IMG/VR virus record: IMGVR_UViG_3300022665_001388
Location: 1 to 45,585 of that record
Source of the DNA: a virus
Length of the DNA: 45,585 nucleotides
Direction: 5' to 3' (one strand)
Position 1 is the first letter of the stretch. Every line of letters starts with the position of its first letter. A program made the translations under genes and the position numbers. The notes under the pieces were generated by a model that saw nothing but the letters and a program-made list of their open reading frames with translations, was not told where the DNA came from and did not search any database. Positions 17,801 through 25,555 of the stretch are shown piece after piece.

Positions 17801-19477
17801 ATTTCACTTATCCCGGTTGAAGACGGGATCACTTACGAGTTTCGGCTTCGCTATGAGTTTTTAGATAACCGCTTTGGCGAGTGGACTGTTCTCCAAGATC
17901 ATACGGTTATAGGTAAGACGTCCCCGCCGTCAGATGTTACCGGGTTTATGGCTACGCTTAGAACAACCGGCGTAGAACTAACCTGGAACGAGATCCCGGA
18001 TCTTGATCGTGACTCGTACGAAGTGCGCCTCGGTTCAACGTGGGCGGGTTCTTCGTTCGTCGCCAACGTTACCGCAACAACGTACCTCACGGAAGTTTTC
18101 ACCGGTGCGCGTACATACCTGATCAAGGCCCTTGATTCGGCGAGACCAGTAAGAAACGAATCGGTAAACGCCGCATCGGTTACCGTTACCCCGGTCGTAC
18201 CGAGTACCCCGGTTTTAAGCGTGACGTTTGACGGTGCGGCGTTTGTTTTGAGTTGGCCGACTGGGGCGGGTACGTTCCCGATCTCGCATTACGAGGTCCG
18301 CAAGGGCGGCGCGTCGTGGTCCGCCGCTACCGTTGTCGCGGAGCGGATTCTTACGACGTGGTTTCGGAGGGAGGTAACGTTCACCGGGGCGGAAACGTGG
18401 CGTGTTACCGCGTACGGTGTTGGTGGAGGTGTAAGCGGCAACGCCGAGATCTCCGTAAGTCCGGGAGTCCCATCGGTATCAACGCCAACGGCAACCGTGA
18501 TCGATAATATCGTTCTCCTGGGTTGGACTGGAACAAAGGGTAGTCTCAACATCGCAAAATACGATGTTCGCAAGGGCGCCGTATTCTCTTCGGCTACCGT
18601 GCTGACGTTGATTGACTCTTTAGGCTTTCTCATTATGGAGACTGCGGCGGGGACGTTCACTTATTGGATACAACCGATCGACACCGCGGGAAACGTTGGT
18701 ACTGAAAAAAGTATCACGGTAAAAGTCGATGCGCCTCCCGACTTCGTTTTTCATAAAGAGTTCGTGAGTGATTTCTCGAACAGAACTGTTCTCACGGATC
18801 TCTGGGTTACGGACCTGCACGATCCCAACGAAGACCCGCCGTCTTTGTCCGGCCCGTCGATCATCACGCGAACGTATCAACAGCACTTCGATGATAATAC
18901 CTGGGCAAGCGTGCAAGCGGCGATCACCGATGGTTTCACCGTACAGGGTCAAGATGGCACGAACGATCTCAGCGGTTTGTACGAAGAAGAGTTTGATGTT
19001 GGGGTGGTGGTCCCCGATGCAAAAGTCATCGTTGAGTTCGTACAGAACGATTTACAGGGATCGGTAACGGTTACAACGATAATCTCGACAAAAGAAACCG
19101 TACCCGACCCCTGGACCGATCACCCGGCAGGGAAGGAAGCACTGGCGAGCAATTTTCGGTATATCAAGATTCAGTTCACCGTAGCTTCCGACACCGATAC
19201 TAAGGACTATACGCAGTTGACTGGGTTAACCGTGACCGTTCGCGTGAAAGAGATCACCGATGAAGGGGTTGTGAACGTAACGGCGAATCCTACAACGGTA
19301 ACCGTAAACAAAACGTTCGCGAACTTCACCGCAATAGAACTAACCCCCCAACACGCCTCCCTCCCCAGAATCGCGGTTTACGAAACGGTAAGTTCCTCTC
19401 AGTTTAGAGTACGGCTGTTTGACGATACGGGCGCGGCGCAAACTGGAAACGTGAGTTGGATAGTTAGAGGATTTTAA
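14738..19477 (+). CDS. J-like central tail tip / host specificity protein
   Basis: A protein of about 1579 residues at the tail tip, the lambda J position after the NlpC/P60 gene. It has an N-terminal beta-grasp-like part (GLSLAEIIDRL, YVNDRLVPKSQW), a long hydrophobic segment (about 126-184), and a large hub region including WGYGPLDITDLKVGETPL, typical of J proteins. At least three fibronectin type III-like domains follow (about 1062-1150, 1155-1240, 1245-1335), with repeats such as YEVRKGGASW and YDVRKGAVF. The C-terminal part (about 1345-1579) is probably receptor-proximal. The start is uncertain: GTG at 14738 has no ribosome site, whereas TTG at 14759 has CGGAG nine bases before it. Both overlap the peptidase gene. 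Confidence 0.85.
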   Translation: MNTELIPLSRIIDLPFGKVESKAFIDTENFSPQLPAALPVKVSALTHPLKIDQRIDYATPAGLSLAEIIDRLDCDPTLKEYAIVYVNDRLVPKSQWNRFVPAPGDVVTIRVVAAGGGGGNDQAKTTRIILSIVVLVLALVAGPIVGALINTAFTAIALDAAVTIGTSLIAVGGLLAVNALVPPPRPSLGDLADTRSTNSLSLITGARNRANPFGVIPRPLGKHRMVPPYGALPYSEISRDRFGDQAQFMRFLFIWGYGPLDITDLKVGETPLDQFQDVEIQTIEGRVGDPLPDLFTDSVFEEQLAITITQVGSPFKRTTQTDVEEIVVDILFPQGLVQFGSDGGRSNRTVEMVVQYKDVALPDVDANWSVSDTLSQTFSARVSPKFKDEPFLRQKRFGAADPTQRYDWVALDRFDGTIKIFHGPAVPVGGTISLVFPRRIASWIPLARVFRETDDDNIIDAADITDVRASTEPFGDSDPDTPIGGEFLVTAQTPTATKFVDVAGGDLFFTVLKTKAKTPSAIIRSIHFEVPKLQYDVRISRVTADSSGSKVFDEAVWTVLRSIKHTPPVTLTGVAMTAIRIKATDQLRGVIDSFNGVVTSIIKDWDGAAWVERGTENPASMFREILEGPGNKRPVAEARLDLVQLQTWHDFCDTTGFSFNQIVDFQSTVRDMLQAVASAGRASLTIIDGKWSVVIDDAQTIIRQHLTPRNTAGFEGEQFFPEQPHAFRVRFANEDSGYEIDERIVYDDGFTAANATKFEVLEFPGITNKEQVWKLARYFIAVGRLRRRRFTVNLDVEHLACTRGDLVKFAGDVPLIGQKQGRITVVNVDGGGNATDVDLDDPVLMTLGLTYDLRFRRTDGTTFLAAVDTNPGVQTNVVFTTIIPPASIPTVGDLFFFGQTSLESIDAIVLSVEPGGDLTARLVLIDYSPAVFTADSGTIPAFNSQITIPPGGEKPFIKEVRSDENVLLHSTDGTFQSRILVTLAATTNISAFVDKVQAQFRIKDTDEPFVFAPDMPRETKEISLIPVEDGITYEFRLRYEFLDNRFGEWTVLQDHTVIGKTSPPSDVTGFMATLRTTGVELTWNEIPDLDRDSYEVRLGSTWAGSSFVANVTATTYLTEVFTGARTYLIKALDSARPVRNESVNAASVTVTPVVPSTPVLSVTFDGAAFVLSWPTGAGTFPISHYEVRKGGASWSAATVVAERILTTWFRREVTFTGAETWRVTAYGVGGGVSGNAEISVSPGVPSVSTPTATVIDNIVLLGWTGTKGSLNIAKYDVRKGAVFSSATVLTLIDSLGFLIMETAAGTFTYWIQPIDTAGNVGTEKSITVKVDAPPDFVFHKEFVSDFSNRTVLTDLWVTDLHDPNEDPPSLSGPSIITRTYQQHFDDNTWASVQAAITDGFTVQGQDGTNDLSGLYEEEFDVGVVVPDAKVIVEFVQNDLQGSVTVTTIISTKETVPDPWTDHPAGKEALASNFRYIKIQFTVASDTDTKDYTQLTGLTVTVRVKEITDEGVVNVTANPTTVTVNKTFANFTAIELTPQHASLPRIAVYETVSSSQFRVRLFDDTGAAQTGNVSWIVRGF

Positions 19478-19478
19478 G

Positions 19479-20762
19479 ATGGTTGTAAATTGGAATAACC
19501 CTGGACTATCCACCGCGTACGCGACCGCTCTCACGGAGAAGAAGGATCGCGACGTTGCCGTCGGCAAGATGGATTTTACCGGCGATACGGCGATCCCCAC
19601 GGGGTTCATCCAATGGAACGCCGCTGGTGACAAGTGGGAGAAGTTCAACGGCACGATCTTTGTTGATCTGTCGACGAAGTACATCATCGACGTGGACCTC
19701 CTTGATGGTTTGCACTCAACGGCGTTTGCCCCCATCGCTCATGTTGGAGCGGGCAGTAGCGCGGAACATCCGGATGCAACAATATCGGTATCCGGGTTCT
19801 TATCCGCGGCAGACAAAACGACCATCGACGGACTCGGAACAATTTCGACAGAGGCGACGCCGCTCGGTATTACGGTGGGTGGTACGGGGGCGGCGGACGC
19901 ACCAACGGCAAGAACGAATCTCGGTCTCGGTACCGCAGCGGTAAAAAACCACGGTGTTCTGAATGATCAACTCCCGTTGATGAACGCAACAGGTTACCCC
20001 GCAGCGGATGGTTCTTTGCTTACGGCGTTACCAACCGCGGCGGGTTTCGGTGATGCCGCAGTCGAGGCTGTCAAGGCCAGTGGCACGGACGCGTTGTTAC
20101 GCGCGGACGGTTTGGGTGATTTGCTTACCGCTATCAACGGACGGTTTACTAAACTTAACGCTTTTGGAAACTCTTCCGGAACATTTACTTGGAATAGGGC
20201 AACCGGAACGACTCATATTCTTATGATGGTTAGTGGATCGGGTGGTGGTGGTGCCGGGAGTTCATCGGGGCAGGGTGGTGGTGGTGGTGGTGGTGCAGGT
20301 GCAGCGATAGGAAGTCTTGACGTAACTTCAATCTCGCAGCTTGAAATAGTCGTCGTCGATGGTGGTAATGGAGGTGGAATAAACTTGAATGGTTTCTCAG
20401 GGGGACAGGGGACGATCCAAGCCGTTGGAGGTGGAACCATATACTTATTTGGGAACGCCGGCTTATTGGGTGCCGCTCCTTCAACTACACAGCTTGGCGG
20501 ATCGGGCGGTGCCGGCGGTGGTACGAATTCAAGTCTTGAACTTACTGGATCGTTTGGCGGTAACGGTTCCGGGGAAGGAGGCGGATCGGGAGGGCATGGC
20601 GGCGCGCTAAGTAGCGCCGGTCCATCTACGTTGTTTGGAACAACAGTAGGACATGCGGGCACTCGTGGTGGAGGCGGTTCCGGTGGAGGAGCTGGTAGTA
20701 CGAACGGAAATGATGGTGGTAGGAGTTGGGCGCTCATCATCGAGTTCGGAACAGTAATTTAA
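19479..20762 (+). CDS. Tail fibre / receptor-binding protein with glycine-rich C-terminus
   Basis: A 427-residue protein. The N-terminal part (residues about 1-90) has PTGFIQWNAAGDKWEKFNGT and DLLDGLHSTAFAP, motifs frequent in phage tail fibre repeats. It is followed by SAADKTTIDGL and LGITVGGTGA, also fibre-type. Residues about 250-420 are strongly glycine-rich, with runs such as GSGGGGAG and GGGGGGGAG. Such Gly-rich domains form stacked polyglycine-II helices in some phage adhesins and bind the host receptor. The gene starts 1 base after the J-like stop. Involvement in host recognition is an inference from these features. Confidence 0.78.
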   Translation: MVVNWNNPGLSTAYATALTEKKDRDVAVGKMDFTGDTAIPTGFIQWNAAGDKWEKFNGTIFVDLSTKYIIDVDLLDGLHSTAFAPIAHVGAGSSAEHPDATISVSGFLSAADKTTIDGLGTISTEATPLGITVGGTGAADAPTARTNLGLGTAAVKNHGVLNDQLPLMNATGYPAADGSLLTALPTAAGFGDAAVEAVKASGTDALLRADGLGDLLTAINGRFTKLNAFGNSSGTFTWNRATGTTHILMMVSGSGGGGAGSSSGQGGGGGGGAGAAIGSLDVTSISQLEIVVVDGGNGGGINLNGFSGGQGTIQAVGGGTIYLFGNAGLLGAAPSTTQLGGSGGAGGGTNSSLELTGSFGGNGSGEGGGSGGHGGALSSAGPSTLFGTTVGHAGTRGGGGSGGGAGSTNGNDGGRSWALIIEFGTVI

Positions 20763-20779
20763 TATGGAGGCAACCGACG

Positions 20780-21199
20780 ATGGCTGAGGTAATTCATCTA
20801 ACCAAGCTCACGGGTGGACCGGCATCGAGGAGTTCCGATGATACTGAAGGGTTTACTGGAAACAAGTCTCTCATCTTTTCTGCTCTCGCTGGTAACGCCG
20901 CCGCCGCTGGAAACACGCCTTCTTTTGATACCGAGTTCTTGCCGAACGTTAGTTGGATCGCTGACGTGACCGCGCTCGCCGGGGGTGTTCCAGCACACGT
21001 TGTCACAGTCATCTGGGAGCACTCGTTCGATGGCACGACCTATTACGCTCTCGCCACCGAAGCGGATTTGACCGCTGTCGGGTTCAAGCAAAGACTCGTT
21101 CGTGAAAGCGTAATGCGATTCGTTCGAGTCCGGTGGACGATTGGCGCCGGCGATCAGACTTCCGGAACCATCGACGTTTACATTCAAGCGAAACCGTGA
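20780..21199 (+). CDS. Hypothetical virion-region protein
   Basis: A 139-residue protein starting MAEVIHLTKLTGG, with ATGGAGG upstream of the ATG at 20780. The upstream in-frame start at 20726 would lie within the fibre gene and is disfavoured. It appears beta-rich, with VTVIWEHSFDGTTYYALATE and a terminal strand TIDVYIQAKP. Similar small proteins occur after fibre genes in phages. It could be a tail or capsid accessory protein, but the family is not recognised. Confidence 0.6.
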   Translation: MAEVIHLTKLTGGPASRSSDDTEGFTGNKSLIFSALAGNAAAAGNTPSFDTEFLPNVSWIADVTALAGGVPAHVVTVIWEHSFDGTTYYALATEADLTAVGFKQRLVRESVMRFVRVRWTIGAGDQTSGTIDVYIQAKP

Positions 21200-21413
21200 T
21201 CGCACTGAAGATCCGATCGTTTCGGGTTGCTCATTCGAAGGAGATGACGTTGACGTATTCTTCGGGAGGTGATGTCAACGATAAGTTTCCGGATGCCGCT
21301 TCGCCTTCGATCGGGTCTTCGGTTCGTTCCGAACCGGTGAGGGTACCCCACACCCACGCCGTACGCACCGGGGGGGTACATCCTGGCGGGGGTGATGCCC
21401 CACGGGGACACGG

Positions 21414-21480
21414 ACCCCCACCAACGCCCGCACGGAACCCCCCACCAACGCCCGCACGGAACCCCCCACCGACCCCCGTA
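21414..21480 (+). repeat. 23-24 base tandem repeat in the gene-poor junction
   Basis: Two near-identical units (ACCCCCACCAACGCCCGC plus ACGGA, with one extra C in the second unit) at 21414-21436 and 21437-21460 are followed by a degenerate third unit to 21480. It would encode PPTPARNP repeats in one frame, but no gene is supported there. Its function is unknown. Confidence 0.7.
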
Positions 21481-21756
21481 GTGGGCCCGTAGCGGGTTTG
21501 GGACCCTTCCCCCCGGATCGTGGGGCCCCCGACCCGTAGAAACGCGTGACGAGGCCCCAGGGGCGGTTTTTTGGGCTTTCCAGAACCTTTGTTCTAAGTC
21601 GTGCTATAGTACGGACTTATCTATTTCCAGCCGTACTCGTCCCGCTGCGGTACCGGAAACGGACCCCTAAAACAAAAAAATAGGATCTATAACTCTAATC
21701 TAATTCACGACTTGAACGATGTCACATCTTTATTTTTGAAAAAGGGATTTTAGTTC

Positions 21757-21784
21757 TTGATTGAATCCACCCGATGGGTAGGAT
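21757..21784 (+). promoter_or_regulatory. Putative sigma70-like promoter for the accessory operon
   Basis: TTGATT (21757-21762), a 16-base spacer and TAGGAT (21779-21784), 63 bases before the start of the first accessory gene. The -10 and its downstream GTCGGT resemble the promoter candidate at 23140-23169 (TAGGAT, ACGGTC). Confidence 0.5.
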
Positions 21785-21847
21785 GTCGGTATGGTTACGG
21801 TACGAACAACACACGACGGAAACGGAAACCACGGAAAGGAAACCACG

Positions 21848-22069
21848 ATGAGTAGTACCACGACGACGTTAACGACAAGGACGAAGCAGACGAAGAAGCT
21901 TCTCGCACGCGTTGAGAAGATGGTCGAGGAACTTGAAGGACATATCGATGAGATGACTGAGTTGCACGGCGTTGCTAACCAAGTGCAGATCGGGCGCCGT
22001 ACCGCTTTCGCCGATGTCATCGAGATGCTTCAGAAGGAGATCGAGGGGATGGAAAGGAGCGACGGATGA
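21848..22069 (+). CDS. Small helical hypothetical protein
   Basis: A 73-residue protein, MSSTTTTLTTRTKQTKKLLA at the start, then a charged helix predicted as coiled coil (RVEKMVEELEGHIDEMTEL) and a second helix near the end. The ATG at 21848 has GGAAAGGAAA upstream. An earlier in-frame ATG at 21791 would add 19 residues but lacks a ribosome site. It is the first gene of the accessory operon and overlaps the next by four bases (ATGA). Its function is unknown. Confidence 0.6.
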   Translation: MSSTTTTLTTRTKQTKKLLARVEKMVEELEGHIDEMTELHGVANQVQIGRRTAFADVIEMLQKEIEGMERSDG

Positions 22070-22266
22070 AAACTACCGATACCGCCGAGAGCCAGTTCGA
22101 AGCGTTGCACACGGAAGCTTTCGAATTGACCGAGACAATTCAGCGGAAACTCTTCGACGCGTTTCCACACCCCGAGGCGGCGACCTGGACCGATGTTGCG
22201 ACGGTGGCGGTGGTAAGGAACCGCATCAAGGCGATCGTGGCGTTTATGGACGGGAAGGATAGCTGA
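22066..22266 (+). CDS. Small hypothetical protein
   Basis: A 66-residue helical protein beginning MKTTDTAESQFEALHTEAFE, translationally coupled to the gene before (ATGA) and followed two bases later by the VWA-like gene. The ribosome site GGAAAGGAG precedes the ATG. No motif is recognised. Its tight packing in the operon supports a real gene. Confidence 0.6.
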   Translation: MKTTDTAESQFEALHTEAFELTETIQRKLFDAFPHPEAATWTDVATVAVVRNRIKAIVAFMDGKDS

Positions 22267-22268
22267 AA

Positions 22269-23123
22269 ATGAACATCAACCGTACGTTCAAGACGACCGG
22301 CGAACTTTTGGAAACCATCGGGAAGCTTCCCAACGATAAGACGCGGGCGTCGACGGGGAACAGCGCCTCCCACGGATGGGATCTCGATTGCGGTTTCAAA
22401 AACGCGGTGAAGTACGCAAGCGAGGGATGGGCCGAGGGTCTTGAGGCGATCACGCGGGCGCGGAAGGCGTTGGGGGACATCGTCAAGCCGAAGTCAACAC
22501 AACAGGATTTCATACTACGGGAAGACGGCGGATCGTTCATCGAGGTGGGCGCGTATTGTTCCGGTGAGCCGGAGTGCTTCGGGGACTTCACCTCGCCCGA
22601 CCGCCAGACGAAGCCGATCCGAATCATCGTCAACATCTCGGCGAGCGCCTTTGTCAGCGCGGATAGCATACGCCGACGCGGTGCGGTCATCGTTGCGGCG
22701 ATCGACGTGTTGGAGGAGCGGGGTTTCATGGTAGAGGTGTTGGTTTGCGAGGCGGTAACCCACGGCAAGGATCGCCGGTTCGGGTGGCGCGTGTTGGTCA
22801 AGGAAACAGGGCAGAACTTGGATCTTGATCGGTTGGCGTTCTGGCTCACCCACCCCGCGGCGTTGCGCCGACTTGGTTTCGCGGTGTGCGAGTTGGAAGA
22901 CAAGCGGACGCGGGAGCAGTTCGGGTTCGTGATCTACGGCGGGTACGGTATCCCCGCCGAGGTTCAGCTCACCGACGACGACCTCGCCGGAGATCATATT
23001 TATTTCCCGTCTCGCGGCATCGGAAGCTATTCCAGCGATGACGAAGCGCTCCGGATCATCCGTAACCTGTTGATTGATAAGGGCTTCCTCCTTGAGGCGG
23101 ACCTCGAAGAAAAAAGAATCTAA
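22269..23123 (+). CDS. Possible VWA-fold protein paired with the MoxR-like ATPase
   Basis: A 284-residue protein. I do not recognise the N-terminal part (residues 1-110). The segment from 117 reads RIIVNISASAFVSADS, with RRRGAVIVAAIDVLEERGF and VEVLVCEAV next. This resembles the first strand, metal-site loop, helix and second strand of a von Willebrand A domain, where the usual DxSxS is NxSxS (N122, S124, S126). VWA proteins are the standard partners of MoxR-type AAA+ ATPases, and such an ATPase is the next gene. The VWA assignment is an inference. An alternative is an unrelated phage protein family that simply co-occurs with the ATPase. Confidence 0.55.
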   Translation: MNINRTFKTTGELLETIGKLPNDKTRASTGNSASHGWDLDCGFKNAVKYASEGWAEGLEAITRARKALGDIVKPKSTQQDFILREDGGSFIEVGAYCSGEPECFGDFTSPDRQTKPIRIIVNISASAFVSADSIRRRGAVIVAAIDVLEERGFMVEVLVCEAVTHGKDRRFGWRVLVKETGQNLDLDRLAFWLTHPAALRRLGFAVCELEDKRTREQFGFVIYGGYGIPAEVQLTDDDLAGDHIYFPSRGIGSYSSDDEALRIIRNLLIDKGFLLEADLEEKRI

Positions 23124-23126
23124 AAA

Positions 23127-23169
23127 CCTCGAAAAAGGATTGGATCAAGGGGTTTGTTCGAGGTAGGAT
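23127..23169 (+). promoter_or_regulatory. Putative promoter with overlapping inverted repeat upstream of the MoxR-like gene
   Basis: TTGGAT (23140-23145), an 18-base spacer and TAGGAT (23164-23169) form a plausible promoter 49 bases before the ATPase start. A perfect inverted repeat CCTCGAA (23127-23133) / TTCGAGG (23157-23163) brackets the -35 box and abuts the -10 box, as an operator would. It could alternatively be a weak hairpin at the end of the preceding gene, but no T run follows. Confidence 0.5.
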
Positions 23170-23217
23170 ACGGTCGTGATGAGTAGCTTTTACCACCCAA
23201 ACCAAGGAGCCGAGGCG

Positions 23218-24600
23218 ATGAGAACTTACCGCATTGTGAAGTCCCCCGAGAGCGCGGTCGCCGTTGATGGTACCCCGATCGTAACGGGTACCGCGTGCTG
23301 GTACCGGAAGACCCGCGAGGTGGACGGCCCCATCGTCAGCGAGTTCATCCCCTACGTTGGATGGGAGGAGATCCCCGCCGGCTTCGACATCCACCTCGTC
23401 AAGGCGATGCTCCTTCAGACCAACGTGTTGTACTTGAAGGCGTGCGCCTTCCAGAACAAGAGCGAGGGGCAGAACACGTACGCGCGGATGGGTGAGCGCC
23501 ACTACATCTACCACGCCCGCAAGCTGGACCTCGTCAAGTACCTCGTGGGTGAGGTGCCGTTTCTTCCCCGCCCGATTATCAAGAGCGGCGAGGGGCGTGG
23601 CCCCAGGGGTACGGGCGGCGACGATGGTAACACCGGACCCGCCCCCGTCGCAGTCACGACCCCCGACCCAGCGGTAACGCCGATCGTCACCGTGGACCTG
23701 TCGAAGTTGGAGAAGGATCTACGCGACAAGATCGCCGCGGAACTTGCCACAGCCCTGGGGGAAGATAAGATCACCGGGATCTTGCAGGAGATCGTTCGCA
23801 AGAACACGCCGACGACCGTTGAGATTGTCAAGCCGGACGGGTCCACGAAGATCATCGGTCTCCAGCACGAAACCTTCCCGAAGCTTCTCAAGTACGCCAG
23901 TACGGGGTGCAACGTGTACATGGTCGGGCCCGCGGGTTCCGGCAAGTCGCGCGCCGGGCTCGAAGTCGCGAAAGCTTTGGATCTTCCCTTCTACGCGGAG
24001 TCGGTCAGCCAACAGACCCCGGTGTCGAAGTTGATGGGCTACATGGATGCCAACGGCAACTACGTTTCGACAAGCTTCCGCCGTGCCGTCGAGAACGGTG
24101 GTGTTTTCCTCCTGGACGAGATTGACAACGGTAACGCCAACGTGATCGCAAGCTTGAACGCAACCGCGGCATGCGGTGCGGGCGAGTTGGTTTCCTTCCC
24201 CGACGGGATGGTCGTCAAGCACAAGGATTGTATTATCCTTGCCGCGGCGAACACCATCGGCCGGGGCGGGGATCGCGAGTACGTAGGGCGCAATCCCCTG
24301 GACGCCGCAAGCATCGACCGCTTCATTTTCCTTGAGTGGAATTACGACGAGAAGCTTGAGAACGCCCTTTGCGCCTTGCAGAAGATCGATAGCGCGTGGG
24401 TGACGTGGGTTCAGAAGATTCGCCGCGCCACCGGCGAGCTCGGCGTGCGGTTGGTCGTTTCCCCGCGTGCGGCGGTGAACGGTGGTAAGTTGATTCAGAT
24501 CGGTGTCTCCTGGGAAGAGGCTGAGTACGCGGCCATCTTCAAGGGCATTGACACGGACCAGGTATTGAAAATCAAAACGCGCGCCAAAAACTACGCGTGA
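23218..24600 (+). CDS. MoxR/CobS-like AAA+ ATPase
   Basis: A 460-residue protein. An N-terminal non-ATPase part (1-150) is followed by a Gly/Pro linker, then a AAA+ domain with Walker A GPAGSGKS (237-244), Walker B VFLLDEID (D300, E301), and a sensor-1-like AAANTIGRGGD, with arginine-finger-region RNPLDAASIDRF. Residues such as SVSQQTPVSKLMGYMDANG resemble the MoxR/CobS group, which remodel protein or metal-enzyme complexes together with VWA partners. The gene before it may be such a partner. ATG at 23218 follows AAGGAG with an 8-base gap and is preferred over the upstream 23176. The role in the phage is unknown. Confidence 0.82.
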   Translation: MRTYRIVKSPESAVAVDGTPIVTGTACWYRKTREVDGPIVSEFIPYVGWEEIPAGFDIHLVKAMLLQTNVLYLKACAFQNKSEGQNTYARMGERHYIYHARKLDLVKYLVGEVPFLPRPIIKSGEGRGPRGTGGDDGNTGPAPVAVTTPDPAVTPIVTVDLSKLEKDLRDKIAAELATALGEDKITGILQEIVRKNTPTTVEIVKPDGSTKIIGLQHETFPKLLKYASTGCNVYMVGPAGSGKSRAGLEVAKALDLPFYAESVSQQTPVSKLMGYMDANGNYVSTSFRRAVENGGVFLLDEIDNGNANVIASLNATAACGAGELVSFPDGMVVKHKDCIILAAANTIGRGGDREYVGRNPLDAASIDRFIFLEWNYDEKLENALCALQKIDSAWVTWVQKIRRATGELGVRLVVSPRAAVNGGKLIQIGVSWEEAEYAAIFKGIDTDQVLKIKTRAKNYA

Positions 24601-24712
24601 GAACTCATCGCGGGCGGGGGGCCCCTGGGGTCTGGTAAACCCCGGGGGTTACCCCGCCACTTAGACCGGACCGAAACCGAAACCAACAAACCAACGAACC
24701 GGAGACCGAGAC

Positions 24713-25555
24713 ATGGAAACCTGGACCACGATAAAGATCACTAACCGCGAGGGAGAGACGTTCACGAGTAGCCTGACCGATGACGACGCCGCGATGGTTT
24801 GCACCGGACTTGAGGAACCCTTCCCCCAGAAGCTTGCGACGTTGTACGGCAAGCACGGGCTCCGGAAGACCCCGCGCGGCAAGGGTCTCACGGATACGCA
24901 ACGGTTCTGGATGCATAAGCTTTCCAACATGGCGGTAGAGTTCTCCGGCGCCGACGAACCCCTCCCTCTTCGTACACCAGGGGGATACGCGATCCCGACG
25001 AAGCCGGAGGCGCCAACGTTCCCCCGCATCGTTGAGTTACTTGTCGCGGCGAAGTCGAGCGGGTTGAAGTTCCCGAAGATCCGCATTGCGGTGCCCCGCC
25101 CGAAAGAGTTGGGGCCCGACCCCTTGAAGCTTCCCACGCCGCAAGTCGTTCTTTCGATCGGCGGACCCCGTTCGGCGTTCCCCGGGTCGATCAACGTTAC
25201 CGACGGGAAGCCCTTCCGCCGCAACGCGTGGTACGGGCGGGTTCTTACCGACGGGACCTGGACCCCGAACCGGGCGAACGACCAGGGGGGCTTCACGGGC
25301 CGTTTAACGACGTTCGTGGTGGAGGAGGTACTTGGGGACCTGGACGCCGACCCGGCGGGCGTGGGCAAGCTACAGGGGGCCTTGACGGGGTCGTGCTGCT
25401 TTTGCGGTCGCGACCTGGAGACCCGCGAGTCGGTGGGCGCGGGGTACGGGCCCGTTTGTGCGAAACACTTCGGGCTCCCCTGGGGGAAGGCAACGGTACG
25501 GGCGTATGCGGAGATCAAGTCGGAAGTGGTAACCAAAACCACGGAGGAGGTGTGA
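24713..25555 (+). CDS. DUF6011-like zinc-binding protein
   Basis: A 280-residue protein. The C-terminal part (about residues 224-253) has CCFCGRDLETRESVGAGYGP then VCAKHFG, a treble-clef-like zinc site of the DUF6011 type (C-x2-C with GxGPxC). The N-terminal and middle part is not recognised, and includes a Pro-rich region and YGKHGLRKTPRGKGLTDTQR. DUF6011 domains occur in phage and bacterial proteins linked to DNA or RNA, but no activity is established. The start ATG is preceded by a 112-base GC-rich spacer with CCCCTGGGG and an inverted repeat. The next gene starts within its stop codon. Confidence 0.7.
   Translation: METWTTIKITNREGETFTSSLTDDDAAMVCTGLEEPFPQKLATLYGKHGLRKTPRGKGLTDTQRFWMHKLSNMAVEFSGADEPLPLRTPGGYAIPTKPEAPTFPRIVELLVAAKSSGLKFPKIRIAVPRPKELGPDPLKLPTPQVVLSIGGPRSAFPGSINVTDGKPFRRNAWYGRVLTDGTWTPNRANDQGGFTGRLTTFVVEEVLGDLDADPAGVGKLQGALTGSCCFCGRDLETRESVGAGYGPVCAKHFGLPWGKATVRAYAEIKSEVVTKTTEEV

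Larger units (their letters stand above)
21200..21847 (+). other. Gene-poor junction between virion and accessory modules
   Basis: About 650 bases without a convincing gene. The first part (21200-21500) carries a frame at 21133-21492 whose protein would be compositionally simple (PPTPARNP repeats), lacks a properly spaced ribosome site and overlaps the previous gene. The part 21500-21575 is very GC-rich, with GGGGCC (21522-21527) / GGCCCC (21553-21558) followed by a T run (21567-21572), a possible terminator. Further on the base composition turns AT-rich, with a TATAGT at 21605-21610 and a promoter-like element at 21757-21784. This is probably the boundary of two transcription units. Confidence 0.55.

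Noticed and set aside
21414-21480. CRISPR-like array
   Set aside because: The units are directly adjacent with no spacers, and no cas genes other than a Cas4-like phage nuclease are present.
21133-21492. 119-codon frame with PPTPARNP repeats
   Set aside because: Overlaps the preceding gene, starts are poorly placed relative to purine-rich sites, and translation is low complexity. A real small gene cannot be excluded.
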